A program made the position numbers and the translations under genes. Of a stretch of 64,000 nt of DNA, positions 1 through 7,999 are shown piece by piece. Each line of letters starts with the position of its first letter. Position 1 is the stretch's first letter. This DNA comes from VRUE01 sp963844395 (GTDB lineage: Bacteria > Actinomycetota > Thermoleophilia > Solirubrobacterales > 70-9): positions 1,054,001 to 1,118,000 of the forward strand of contig CAWJNX010000002.1 of NCBI GenBank assembly GCA_963844395.1. The letters run 5' to 3'. Under the pieces are notes generated by a model. It worked only from the letters and a program-made list of their open reading frames with translations. It was not told the DNA's origin and searched no databases.

Positions 1-339
1 TCGCTGCAGTTCAATGGCCCGCTGCTGGAGTTCACGATCATGCAGAGCGGGGTCCGCAAACGCCTGCAGGCGCCCTCGGGGACGATCGTCGCCGGCCAGA
101 CCTACCACGTCGTCGCCACCTACGACGGCACGACCCAGCGCCTCTACGTCAACGGCACCCAGATGGCCAGCACGGCATTGAGCGGAGCCGCCACCGTCAA
201 CACCAACTCGTTGATGATCGGCTCATGGAACGCCAGCGAAGAGTTCTTCAAAGGCACGATCGACGAGCCCGCCATCTACAACACGGTGCTGAGCGGAGCC
301 CGCGTCGCCGCCCACTACCAGGCGGGCAGCGGGAGTTAG
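1..339 (+). CDS. LamG/concanavalin-A-like domain protein, C-terminal part
   Basis: The frame is open from the first base of the window to a TAG at 337-339, so only the C-terminal 112 residues are present. The segment Y-H-V-V-A-T-Y-D-G followed by Q-R-L-Y-V-N-G and a final F-K-G-T-I-D-E-P-A-I-Y is the classic core of LamG/laminin-G-3 beta-sandwich domains, which usually sit at the end of large secreted or surface carbohydrate- or matrix-binding proteins. The domain ends 15 residues before the stop, as expected for a terminal LamG repeat. The rest of the protein and its catalytic or binding partner domain lie outside the window, so no more specific role can be given. Confidence 0.8.
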   Translation, partial: SLQFNGPLLEFTIMQSGVRKRLQAPSGTIVAGQTYHVVATYDGTTQRLYVNGTQMASTALSGAATVNTNSLMIGSWNASEEFFKGTIDEPAIYNTVLSGARVAAHYQAGSGS

Positions 340-386
340 GGGGCGGGCTACGGGCGGCTGTGGCCTACTGCTCCGCTGGGGCGCGA

Positions 387-392
387 TAGGGT
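387..392 (+). promoter_or_regulatory. -10-like hexamer, probable leaderless promoter of the cupin gene
   Basis: TAGGGT lies 11 nt before the ATG at 404, and no Shine-Dalgarno sequence is visible in that gap. The same spacing recurs in front of several other genes here. No clear -35 box. Confidence 0.35.
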
Positions 393-403
393 CGTAGGCC
401 GCG

Positions 404-778
404 ATGGCCGACGGCTACACCATCAAGCACCGCGACGAGTTCGAGATCGTGGAGGGGTCCGGGAACTCGACCTGGCGGCTGGCGCGCAAGGCGCTCGGAA
501 CCTCCTCGTTCGGGTTCAACCTGGTCGAGTTGGCGTCGGGTGGACAGATTCCAGAGCACGACGAGGCCGAGAGCGGTCAGGACGAGGTCTACATCGTGCT
601 CGAGGGCGAGGCGACGCTGCGGATCGACGGTGAGGACCATGCGGCGCCCGCCGGCACCTTCGCCTCATTCGAGCCGGCGGTCAGCCGCACCATCCTCAAC
701 CGCTCCGATGCCCCCGTCACCGCACTGCTGATCGGCGTCGATCCGAGTGGCGGCTACGAGCCGATGAGCTGGGCCTAG
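404..778 (+). CDS. Cupin-domain protein
   Basis: A 124-residue single-domain cupin. The conserved beta-barrel segments are recognisable: G-G-Q-I-P-E-H-D-E (motif 1 region), D-E-V-Y-I-V-L-E-G-E-A-T-L-R-I-D-G and, further on, P-A-G-T-F-A-S-F-E-P. Only one clear His (H52 area) and several acidic residues are present in the metal site region, so metal binding is uncertain. It is transcribed alone, upstream of gltB and separated from it by about 90 nt that carry a good -10 box, so it is probably an independent unit. Substrate unknown; small actinobacterial cupins of this kind are usually uncharacterised. Confidence 0.75.
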   Translation: MADGYTIKHRDEFEIVEGSGNSTWRLARKALGTSSFGFNLVELASGGQIPEHDEAESGQDEVYIVLEGEATLRIDGEDHAAPAGTFASFEPAVSRTILNRSDAPVTALLIGVDPSGGYEPMSWA

Positions 779-798
779 GCGAAGCGGCTCGCCGTCCC

Positions 799-804
799 TA
801 TAAT
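799..804 (+). promoter_or_regulatory. Consensus -10 box of the gltB promoter
   Basis: A perfect TATAAT sits 62 nt upstream of the gltB start. No TTGACA-like hexamer is found 16-18 nt further upstream, where the sequence is GC-rich and overlaps the cupin stop codon. A leader of roughly 55 nt would precede gltB. Confidence 0.45.
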
Positions 805-866
805 CCGACAACTCGTCAACCCGTCGCGCGCCCGCTCGAAGAAGGCGCGGAAACCGGGAGGTCAAC

Positions 867-3800
867 TTGTCGGATATCCAGTCCCGTGAGCTTCACGGCG
901 TGAGCGGCCCCGTTCGCTACTCGCCTGAGCGTGCCTACCGCCCGCTCGTCTCGCCGCCCAGCGTCGAGGACAAGGACGCCTGTGCGATCTACGCTTCGGT
1001 GCGCAAGGACGCGACGCCGAGCCACGAGCCGATCGCGCTGGCGGTCCCAGCGCTGCAGAAGATGCTCCACCGGGCCGGCAACGTCGATGGAGAGGGCGAC
1101 GGTTGCGGCCTGCTGGTCGACATCCCGCGCAAGATCTGGGCCGAGGAGGTCAGGACCGGCGGCCACGACCCCTCGCTGACCCTCGACGACGCCTTCGCCG
1201 TCGCCCACGTCTTCGTCGAGCGCTCCCAGGACCGCCAGCGGATACAGCACGATGCCCGCGAGCTACTGGGCCAGGGCGGCTTCCGCGTCCTCGCCGAGCG
1301 GATCGGCGTCGTCAACTCGCCGGCGCTTGGACCGACCGCCCGGGAGGAGGAGCCGCACTTCTGGCAGATCGCCGGCCTGGTCGCCGACGCCGGGCGCCGC
1401 GATCGCGTCCTCTTCGACCTCCTGATCGAGCTGGAGCAGCGGCTCGACGTTCACGTGCCGTCCTTCTCGGCGACGACCTGCGTCTACAAGGTGATGGGCG
1501 CGCCGACGGTGCTGGGCAAGTACTACCCCGACCTGCACGACGAGCGCTTCGAGACGATCGGTTGCTTCGGCCACAACCGCTACTCGACCAACACCTGGCC
1601 CTCTTTTAAAAGGGTCCAGCCCTTTTCGGTACTCGGCCACAACGGCGAGATCAACACGATCGAACAGCTGCGCCAGGAGGCGCGCATGCTGGGCGTGCCG
1701 ATCCAGGCCGGCTCATCGGACTCGCAGGACCTCAACCGGGCGATCGAGACCCTGGTCAGCCGCGATGGCCTCAGCCTCGCCGAGGCGATGGAGATGGTGG
1801 TGCCGCCGATCGCCCACGAGATCCGCTCGCTGCCCGAGGACCTGCACTCCTTCTATATGTACCTGCATCAGGCGATGGGGCCGTTCGCCCAGGGGCCGGT
1901 TGCGCTGATTTCCCGCCACGCCGACGAGTGCGTCTTCTCCGCCGATGCACTGGGGCTGCGGCCGCTGTGGCAGGTCGAGACCACCGACGACTTCGTCTTC
2001 AGCTCCGAGCCGGGGGTCGTCTCGGTGGCCAAGATGGTCTCCGAGCCGAAGCCGCTCGCCCCGGGCGAGAAGGCGCTTGTCGGGATCGACCGCGAGCGCA
2101 AGCGCTCGACCCTGCACGCTCACGACGAGATGCTGCGGATCGTCCGCGACCGCTGGCTGAAGCGCAACGGCGTTGCCGAGGCAGGCCCCTTCGATCGCGC
2201 CCTGCAGACCGGCGGGCCGCTCGAGGGCGGCGAGGTGCCGGGCTACTCCGACGCCGGTCCCGAGGAGCCTGTCAAGGTCACCGACCGCGTCCTCGCCGGC
2301 TTCGGCTGGCAGCGCGACGACGTCAAACTCGTCCAGCAGATGGCCTCCAACGGGGCCGAGCCGATCGGCTCGCTCGGCTACGACGGGCCGCTGGCGGCGC
2401 TCTCGCCGGAGCGTCAGAACCTGGCCGACTACTTCAAGGAGACGGTCGCCGTCGTCACCAACCCGGCGATCGACCGTGAGCGCGAGATCGAGCACTTCTC
2501 GACCCGGTCCGTGTTTGGGCGTCGCCCCTCGATCCACGCCGCGGGGGAGGACACCCGCACGGTCGAGACCTCGTTCCCGGTGATCCTCGGCGGCCATCAC
2601 GATCTGGCGCCGCTTTCCGACGAGGCCTACCGCCGGGTCGCGCGCGAGCACCGCACCTACCTGCTCGAGGACCTCTGGGAGGAGTTCAGGGGGCGGGCCG
2701 CCGCGGTCGACATCTCGCTGCTTGAGTCGGAGACGACCCGGGGGGCGATCGAGCGGCTCAAGCAGGAAGCGGTGAAGAAGGTCCGCGACGGCGCCGAGCT
2801 GCTTGTCCTCACCGACCGCACCGTCTACGAGGCCGATCGCCGCTATCTCGATCCGCACCTGGCGACCTCGGCGGTTGACCAGGCCCTGAAGCAGTTCCGG
2901 GTCGAGCCGGGTGAGGAGAACCTGCGGCGCCGCTGCGGCATCGTCCTGCGTTCGGCGGCGATCCGCAACGTCCACGACACGATGCTGGCGCTCGGGCTCG
3001 GCGCCAACGGTGTCTGCCCGTACACGATGGTAGAGGTGATCTGCGTCGAGGACTACGAGACCGACATCGGCAACCTCTGCGCGGCGCTGAAGAAGGGGAT
3101 CGAGAAAGTGATCTCGACGATCGGGATCCACGAGGTGCGCGGCTACGCGCGCCAGTTCTCCTCGATCGGGGTCAAGCCGGAGCTGGCCAAGATCTTCCAG
3201 ACCGAGGCGTTCGCCGCCTCGGAGAGGGGCGGCGTTGGCTTCGCCAATCTCGACGAGGACAGCAACGAGCGAGCTCACGACCTGGGTGGCGACGAGGCGG
3301 CGAAACCGGCCAAGACCTTCCGCTTCTATCCCAAGGTCTACAAGGCGGCGATCGCCACGGCGAACGGCACGGGCACCTACGGGGAGTACTCGGAGAAGGT
3401 TCGCGATCTGGAGCAACAGAGCCCGATCTCGATGCGCCACATCATGGGCCTGAAGGGAGATCGAGAGCCGGTTAACCCGGCCGGCGTCGACGCCGGCGTC
3501 GGCCACCACGACTACCCGGTCGTGATCTCCTCGATGAGCTTCGGCTCGCAGTCGGAGCCGGCCTTCCGCGCCTACGCCGAGGCGGCCAAGTCGATCAACA
3601 TCCTCTGCGTCAACGGCGAGGGCGGCGAGATCCGCGACATGTACGGGGAGTACCGCAAGTGGCGCGGCCAGCAGGTCGCCTCCGGCCGCTTCGGCGTCTC
3701 GGCGGAGATGCTCAACTCCTCCTACCTGGCCGAGATCAAGATCGGCCAGGGCGCCAAGCCCGGCGAGGGCGGCCACCTGCCCGGCAAGAAGGTCTCCGAG

Positions 3801-5537
3801 AAGGTCGCCGCCGCCCGTAACGCGGCACCCGGCACCGACCTGATCTCGCCCTCCAACAACCACGACCTCTACTCGATCGAGGACCTGGCCGAGCTGATCG
3901 ACGAGCTGAAGACCGTCAACCCCGACGTGCGGGTCTCGGTCAAGGTGCCGGTGGTGCCGAACATCGGCACGATCGGCCTCGGCATCGCCAAGGCCGGCGC
4001 CGACATCATCACCCTCTCGGGCTTCGAGGGCGGCACCGGCGCGGCGCGCCAGCACGCGCTGCGCCACGTCGGCCTGCCCTCGGACATCGGCACCCGCGCC
4101 GTACACCGGGCGCTGATGGAGGCGGGGATCCGCAACCGGGTCGAGATCTGGGCCGACGGCGGCTACCGCACCGGCCACGACGTCGTCAAGCTGCACTGCC
4201 TCGGCGCCAACCGGATCGGCTTCGGCACCTTGGCGATGGTCAGCCTCGGCTGCACGATCTGCCGCGGCTGCCAGCTCGACACCTGTCACGTCGGCATCGC
4301 CACCCAGATCGAGACGGTCGAGCAGGCCCAGCAGCACGGCCTGAAGAAGTTCACGCCCCAGGAGATCGACGTGGCGGCCGAGAGCTGCGCCCGCTTCTTC
4401 CAGGAGATGGGCGAGGAGGTCAAGCAGGTCGTCGCCTCGCTCGGCTACGAGCGCGCCCAGGACCTGGTCGGCCGCTACGACCTGCTCGAGCAGGTCTCCC
4501 ACCACGAGCAGATCGACCTGGCGCCGCTGATCACGCCGCTGGAGGAGTTCCTCGACCTCGAGCCGCTCGACCTGCCGGTCGCCGCCGACGCCGAGGAGCG
4601 CGCCGAGGCCGGTCTGGTCGCCGCCCGGCCGATCCGGATGGAGGCCAAGCTGGCCTCTGCACAGATCGCCTCGCTGGCCGGAGACATCTGCTCGGGTCGC
4701 ACGATCCGCAACGAGTTCCCGCGCCCGACCGACGCCAACGACCGCGTGCTCGGCACCGAGCTGTCGGGGGCGATCGCCCGCTCGCGGATCTTCGAAGACG
4801 GCCCGGAGCCGGGCGAGGACGTCCTCGCCGACCTCGCGTTCAACGGCGGCTCGGTCGCCGGCCAGGGCTTCGGCGCCTTCAACGCCTACGGGGTCTCGAT
4901 CCGGGTCGAGGGCGGCGCCCAGGACGGCGTCGGCAAGACGATGCTGGGTGGGACCGTCGCGGTGCTGAAGGGCAAGGGCGCCAAGGGCAAGCGGGTCAAC
5001 GGCTCGGTCGGCAAGTCCTTCGCCTACGGCGCCCAACGCGGACGCCTCTTCGTCCAGGGCTCGGCCGACTCGCGCTTCTGCATCCGCCTCTCCGGCGCCG
5101 ACGTGGTGCTGGGCGGCGAGCCGGAGCAGCCGCTCGACGACAGCCGCGGCTGTCTCGTCGACCGCGCCAACGCCAAGGGCTTCGCCTTCGAGTACATGAC
5201 CTCGGGCCGCGCCGTCGTGCTCGGTGACCTCGGTCCCTGGGCCTGCGCCGGGATGACCGGCGGCCGCGTCTACGTCCGCCACAACGCCTTCGGCATCGAC
5301 CGCGAGGCGATCGAAAGACGCCTCGGCGAGGGAGCCAAAGTCGAGCTCAAGGAGCTCGACGCGGAGGGCCTACTCGACGTCGAAGACCTGCTCTCCCACT
5401 ACGCGGACGAGCTTCGTGCCACCGATCAGGACGAGGAGGCGGAGCGGATGCTTGGTCTCGCGGCGTCGGCGCCCGAGAACTTCCTCATGGTCGTCCCCCA
5501 CAAGGTCCAGGCCGACCCAAGTATCTCGACCGAGTAG
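867..5537 (+). CDS. gltB: Glutamate synthase, large (alpha) subunit
   Basis: 1556 residues, close to the usual ~1500 for GltB. It makes two glutamates from glutamine and 2-oxoglutarate. Domain order: class II glutamine amidotransferase with candidate nucleophile Cys39 in a K-D-A-C motif and G-H-N-R-Y-S-T-N-T-W, then the central domain, the FMN-binding synthase domain (S-S-M-S-F-G-S-Q-S, G-E-G-G-H-L-P-G-K-K), the 3Fe-4S motif with Cys1129, Cys1135 and Cys1140, and the GXGXG beta-helix (G-Q-G-F-G-A-F). The first 38 residues are a pro-segment that would be removed to expose Cys39. Start chosen is TTG at 867 because GGGAGG at 856-861 is well spaced. The residue after the Cys pair differs from the common D-A-C-G (here D-A-C-A). 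No gltD small subunit follows; the next gene is convergent. Confidence 0.96.
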   Translation: MSDIQSRELHGVSGPVRYSPERAYRPLVSPPSVEDKDACAIYASVRKDATPSHEPIALAVPALQKMLHRAGNVDGEGDGCGLLVDIPRKIWAEEVRTGGHDPSLTLDDAFAVAHVFVERSQDRQRIQHDARELLGQGGFRVLAERIGVVNSPALGPTAREEEPHFWQIAGLVADAGRRDRVLFDLLIELEQRLDVHVPSFSATTCVYKVMGAPTVLGKYYPDLHDERFETIGCFGHNRYSTNTWPSFKRVQPFSVLGHNGEINTIEQLRQEARMLGVPIQAGSSDSQDLNRAIETLVSRDGLSLAEAMEMVVPPIAHEIRSLPEDLHSFYMYLHQAMGPFAQGPVALISRHADECVFSADALGLRPLWQVETTDDFVFSSEPGVVSVAKMVSEPKPLAPGEKALVGIDRERKRSTLHAHDEMLRIVRDRWLKRNGVAEAGPFDRALQTGGPLEGGEVPGYSDAGPEEPVKVTDRVLAGFGWQRDDVKLVQQMASNGAEPIGSLGYDGPLAALSPERQNLADYFKETVAVVTNPAIDREREIEHFSTRSVFGRRPSIHAAGEDTRTVETSFPVILGGHHDLAPLSDEAYRRVAREHRTYLLEDLWEEFRGRAAAVDISLLESETTRGAIERLKQEAVKKVRDGAELLVLTDRTVYEADRRYLDPHLATSAVDQALKQFRVEPGEENLRRRCGIVLRSAAIRNVHDTMLALGLGANGVCPYTMVEVICVEDYETDIGNLCAALKKGIEKVISTIGIHEVRGYARQFSSIGVKPELAKIFQTEAFAASERGGVGFANLDEDSNERAHDLGGDEAAKPAKTFRFYPKVYKAAIATANGTGTYGEYSEKVRDLEQQSPISMRHIMGLKGDREPVNPAGVDAGVGHHDYPVVISSMSFGSQSEPAFRAYAEAAKSINILCVNGEGGEIRDMYGEYRKWRGQQVASGRFGVSAEMLNSSYLAEIKIGQGAKPGEGGHLPGKKVSEKVAAARNAAPGTDLISPSNNHDLYSIEDLAELIDELKTVNPDVRVSVKVPVVPNIGTIGLGIAKAGADIITLSGFEGGTGAARQHALRHVGLPSDIGTRAVHRALMEAGIRNRVEIWADGGYRTGHDVVKLHCLGANRIGFGTLAMVSLGCTICRGCQLDTCHVGIATQIETVEQAQQHGLKKFTPQEIDVAAESCARFFQEMGEEVKQVVASLGYERAQDLVGRYDLLEQVSHHEQIDLAPLITPLEEFLDLEPLDLPVAADAEERAEAGLVAARPIRMEAKLASAQIASLAGDICSGRTIRNEFPRPTDANDRVLGTELSGAIARSRIFEDGPEPGEDVLADLAFNGGSVAGQGFGAFNAYGVSIRVEGGAQDGVGKTMLGGTVAVLKGKGAKGKRVNGSVGKSFAYGAQRGRLFVQGSADSRFCIRLSGADVVLGGEPEQPLDDSRGCLVDRANAKGFAFEYMTSGRAVVLGDLGPWACAGMTGGRVYVRHNAFGIDREAIERRLGEGAKVELKELDAEGLLDVEDLLSHYADELRATDQDEEAERMLGLAASAPENFLMVVPHKVQADPSISTE

Positions 5538-5548
5538 GCAGGCGGTGT

Positions 5549-5653
5549 GGGGAGGGACGGGTGCCCCTCCGACGGAACTTGTGAGCCACAAAACCTAGGC
5601 GCCCTCCCCACGTGCGAGCGCGGGTTCCGACGGAGGGGCACCCGTCCCTCCCC
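5549..5653. terminator. Long inverted repeat between convergent genes (bidirectional terminator candidate)
   Basis: Arms 5549-5578 and 5624-5653 are 30 nt each and complementary at 29 of 30 positions, with a 45-nt loop. It lies exactly between gltB (+) and the coiled-coil gene (-), so it can terminate both. The core GGGACGGG...CCCGTCCC resembles the outer arms of the palindrome at 38495-38576. Confidence 0.7.
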
Positions 5654-5668
5654 GAAGCAAGATGCTCG

Positions 5669-6064
5669 TTACCTGGAGCTGGTTAGAAGATCGGCGATGG
5701 CTTTGATCTCGCGCAGGAGGCCGTCGAGCATTTGCTCGGTGTTGGTGTGGATTCGCCACTCGGCATGCTGGCGATCCTGCTCTACCTGATTTAGGCGCTG
5801 CTCGAGGGCGCGGGTGCGGTCGTCGATCTCGCGGACGCGGCTGTCGAGCCGCTTCTCGGCCTTGCGCACTCGCTTCTTGACGTAGCTGCGCGTGTCCTCG
5901 CGGATTCGGTCGAGCTCGCGGCGCAGATCGTCGCCGCTGCCTCCCTCCTGCTCGGCGAGCATCTCCTCTACGCCTACGCGGACTCGCTCGATCTCTTCGT
6001 GGAGGCGCTGGCGTGCCTGGTCGGCTGCGGCGGAGGGATCCTGGCCTGGGTTCACCGACCGCAT
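5669..6064 (-). CDS. Hypothetical coiled-coil protein
   Basis: 131 residues, almost entirely charged and alpha-helical. From about residue 12 to 125 the sequence has heptad-like spacing of Leu, Ile and Val with Glu/Arg-rich faces (R-V-R-E-I-D-D-R-T-R-A-L-E-Q-R-L), which predicts a long coiled coil. There is no signal peptide or membrane segment, so it is probably cytoplasmic. Function not recognised. It is convergent with gltB and followed upstream by the FHA gene in the same direction (34 nt gap), which could make a two-gene unit. Confidence 0.7.
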   Translation of the reverse strand: MRSVNPGQDPSAAADQARQRLHEEIERVRVGVEEMLAEQEGGSGDDLRRELDRIREDTRSYVKKRVRKAEKRLDSRVREIDDRTRALEQRLNQVEQDRQHAEWRIHTNTEQMLDGLLREIKAIADLLTSSR

Positions 6065-6098
6065 GCTACGGCGGCCGTAGGCTGGAATTTGCGGGGAT

Positions 6099-6613
6099 TC
6101 AGCCTTCGAGCACGAAGAGGCGGTAGCGACCGATCGTCAGCTCGTCGCCGTCGCCGAGCTTGCCCCACTCGACCAGATCACCGTTGACGAAGACGCCGTT
6201 GAGGCTGCGGTCGTCCAGCACTCGCAGCGACTGGTCCAGTTCGGAGACGATCAGCGCGTGGCGGCGTGAGACGCTGGGGTCGTCGAGACGGACGTCGGCG
6301 GCGACGCTGCGGCCGATTCGCGTCCAGCCACGCTCGATCTGGAAGAGACGGATCTCACCGTGGTCCTCGCAGGCGAGCTGACGGCTGCCAACCGACAGCT
6401 TCGCGCGCGCATTCTCCAGCCAGTCGATCGAGGAGGGCTTTGACGGGCGGGGAACTCGACCGTCGTCGCGCCGTGCTCCTGCATCGGCTCGAAGATCGAG
6501 TCGCGACGGAACGTCGTCGCTCCGCAGCGGGGGCAGTCCGGTAAGTGGTCGTTCTCCCGCAGGGAGAGCTGGGAGCCGCAATCGAGACAGAAAAACGTCC
6601 CGGCGCCGGGCAA
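6099..6613 (-). pseudogene. Zinc-ribbon plus FHA domain protein, interrupted by a frameshift
   Basis: Two minus-strand frames together make one recognisable protein. The first, from ATG at 6613, encodes a zinc ribbon with C-L-D-C-G near the start and C-P-R-C-G about 15 residues later. The second frame, ending at 6099, encodes a complete FHA domain with the phosphothreonine-binding signature G-R-S, then S-R-R-H-A and L-N-G-V-F-V-N-G. The switch between frames falls at about 6430-6465 in a C/G-rich run, and neither frame alone has both domains. FHA domains recognise phosphothreonine and usually act with Ser/Thr kinases or secretion systems. The cause may be a real inactivating indel, a sequencing error or programmed slippage; the intact FHA core favours a recent event or an error. 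Confidence 0.7.
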
Positions 6614-6809
6614 TCCGCCCGTGGTGTAGCTATCGATGGTGGTGGGGGATGGGGTGAGACTGGTGGAGATGACAACTCCTTCCCGACGCCCTCCGCAGGG
6701 CGATCCTATCGCGACCTAGCGGCCGTGTCTACATCAATTCCCCGCAGCAATGCCGCGCGTGGCCGGCCGATACCCCCAGAGGACGACCTCAAACGTCCCT
6801 CGGGGCGAC

Positions 6810-6815
6810 TAGAAT
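6810..6815 (+). promoter_or_regulatory. -10-like hexamer of the SRPBCC gene (leaderless)
   Basis: TAGAAT sits 11 nt before ATG 6827, with no ribosome binding site between. This supports ATG 6827 over the longer upstream open frame. Confidence 0.45.
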
Positions 6816-6826
6816 CACGCCCGCCC

Positions 6827-7345
6827 ATGGGCCCGGTGAGCGCCGAAGTCGAGATCGACGTGCCGCGCCAGCGGGCCTTCGAGGCGATCGGCGACCTCGC
6901 CCTGCGGCCCTCCTTCACCGATCACTTCCTCACCGACTTCCACCTGACTCGGATCGAGGCCTCGGGGGTCGGCGCGGGGGCCAGGTTCCGCGTCGCGCTG
7001 CGCCCAAGGCGGGTTTGGATGGATACCGCGATCGTCGAGGTCGAACCCCTGCACAGGATCGTCGAGCGCGGCAGTGGCGGTCGTGGGAACCGCATTCCCT
7101 CCAACACCGTCTGGGAGCTGCAGCAGGGCTCGGGCTCGCTGACCAGGGTGCGCGTATCCCACTGGACCGAGCCGTCGAATCCGCTCGACAAAGCGCTGGA
7201 GGCCCTGAGCGGCGCCGCGGTTCTGCAGGAGCGGGCCTGGCGTGAGGCATTACGCAGGCTGCGCGACCGGCTCGAGTCCAGCGCCCCACCAGCCGCCCGT
7301 GTTGCCGTCGCCGGCGGAAACCCATACCCGACCGGCGTCCCTTGA
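6827..7345 (+). CDS. SRPBCC (START/Bet v1-like) family protein
   Basis: 172 residues. The N-terminal strand V-E-I-D-V-P-R-Q-R-A-F-E-A-I-G-D, the following helix and the F-R-V-A-L-R-P and V-S-H-W-T-E-P strands fit the polyketide-cyclase/START-like SRPBCC fold, which binds a hydrophobic ligand in a deep cavity. The C-terminal helix (L-Q-E-R-A-W-R-E-A-L-R-R-L) closes the fold. The start is ATG 6827, because a TAGAAT box lies 11 nt upstream and the reading frame before it is not protein-like. Ligand and pathway are unknown. A second, unrelated SRPBCC gene occurs at 25685. Confidence 0.75.
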   Translation: MGPVSAEVEIDVPRQRAFEAIGDLALRPSFTDHFLTDFHLTRIEASGVGAGARFRVALRPRRVWMDTAIVEVEPLHRIVERGSGGRGNRIPSNTVWELQQGSGSLTRVRVSHWTEPSNPLDKALEALSGAAVLQERAWREALRRLRDRLESSAPPAARVAVAGGNPYPTGVP

Positions 7346-7352
7346 GCAACGG

Positions 7353-7404
7353 GGACGTGCCGCAGCTTAGAGGACCATGTGGGTACATAAGCTGCGGCAC
7401 GTCC
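7353..7404. repeat. Long palindrome (family member D)
   Basis: Perfect 17-bp arms, 7353-7369 and 7388-7404, around an 18-nt centre. The outer arm GGACGTGCC-GCA matches that of the palindrome at 57663-57712, and the centres are also alignable. It lies between two genes on the same strand and could act as a terminator for the SRPBCC gene, but its relative at 57663 lies in a divergent promoter region, so a repeat element is more likely. Confidence 0.7.
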
Positions 7405-7422
7405 GGGGCGGCGCCGCGCTTA

Positions 7423-7428
7423 TAGACT
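7423..7428 (+). promoter_or_regulatory. -10-like hexamer of the lipoprotein gene
   Basis: TAGACT (overlapping TATAGA at 7421) is 10 nt before ATG 7439, so the transcript is probably leaderless. Confidence 0.4.
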
Positions 7429-7438
7429 CTCGCCGCCG

Positions 7439-7987
7439 ATGACCCGCCGCCGCCCGCCCGCCCTTCCCACGCTCGCCGTCGCCGCCCTGCTCGCGGTTCT
7501 CTTCGGGGTCTCAGCCTGCGGCTCCTCCGGCGAGCACAAGGAGGTCGTCGAGGGCGAGCCGGTCGAGCTGGGCGAGCTGCAATACAACGCGATCTTCTCC
7601 CGCTTCCTCAACCCGAGCGACAACGAGGACTCCGCCTACCTGATCGGCCAGCCCAAGCCGCCGCCGGGATCCGCCTACTTCGGCGTCTTCTTCGAAGTCC
7701 AGAACGAGAGCGAGGAGCCGCAGGCGCTGGCTGACTCTTTCACGATTGTCAACGCCGATCACGACGAGTTCGAGGCGGTCGAGAGCGAGAGCCTCTACGC
7801 GCTGCCGATCGGCGGAGAGGTCGAAGCGCAGGAACAGATCCCGGTGCTCGACTCGACCGCCCAGCAAGGGCCGATCGAGGGCTCAGTCGTGATCTTCGAG
7901 CTGCCCGCCTCAGCCTCGGAGAACCGGCCGCTGGTCCTCGAGATCCCCGGCCCCGACGGCCCGGCCGAGGTCACGCTCGACCTCTAA
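7439..7987 (+). CDS. Putative secreted lipoprotein, DUF4352-like
   Basis: 182 residues with a basic N-terminus (R3-R5), a hydrophobic stretch and a lipobox F-G-V-S-A-C with the lipidated Cys at about position 27. The mature part contains Y-F-G-V-F-F-E-V-Q-N-E-S-E-E-P and a following S-F-T-I-V-N-A-D, a pattern typical of DUF4352/immunoglobulin-like beta domains found in actinobacterial lipoproteins. It would be anchored to the outer face of the membrane. It is convergent with the penicillin-binding protein gene (12 nt apart). Specific function unknown. Confidence 0.7.
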   Translation: MTRRRPPALPTLAVAALLAVLFGVSACGSSGEHKEVVEGEPVELGELQYNAIFSRFLNPSDNEDSAYLIGQPKPPPGSAYFGVFFEVQNESEEPQALADSFTIVNADHDEFEAVESESLYALPIGGEVEAQEQIPVLDSTAQQGPIEGSVVIFELPASASENRPLVLEIPGPDGPAEVTLDL

Positions 7988-7999
7988 CCAGCCCCGGCC

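Noticed and set aside
1713..5282. 1189-codon open frame antisense to gltB
   Set aside because: It reads opposite a fully conserved gltB, is rich in Asp, Val, Gly, Ala, Leu and Arg as expected for a high-GC shadow frame, and shows no domain.
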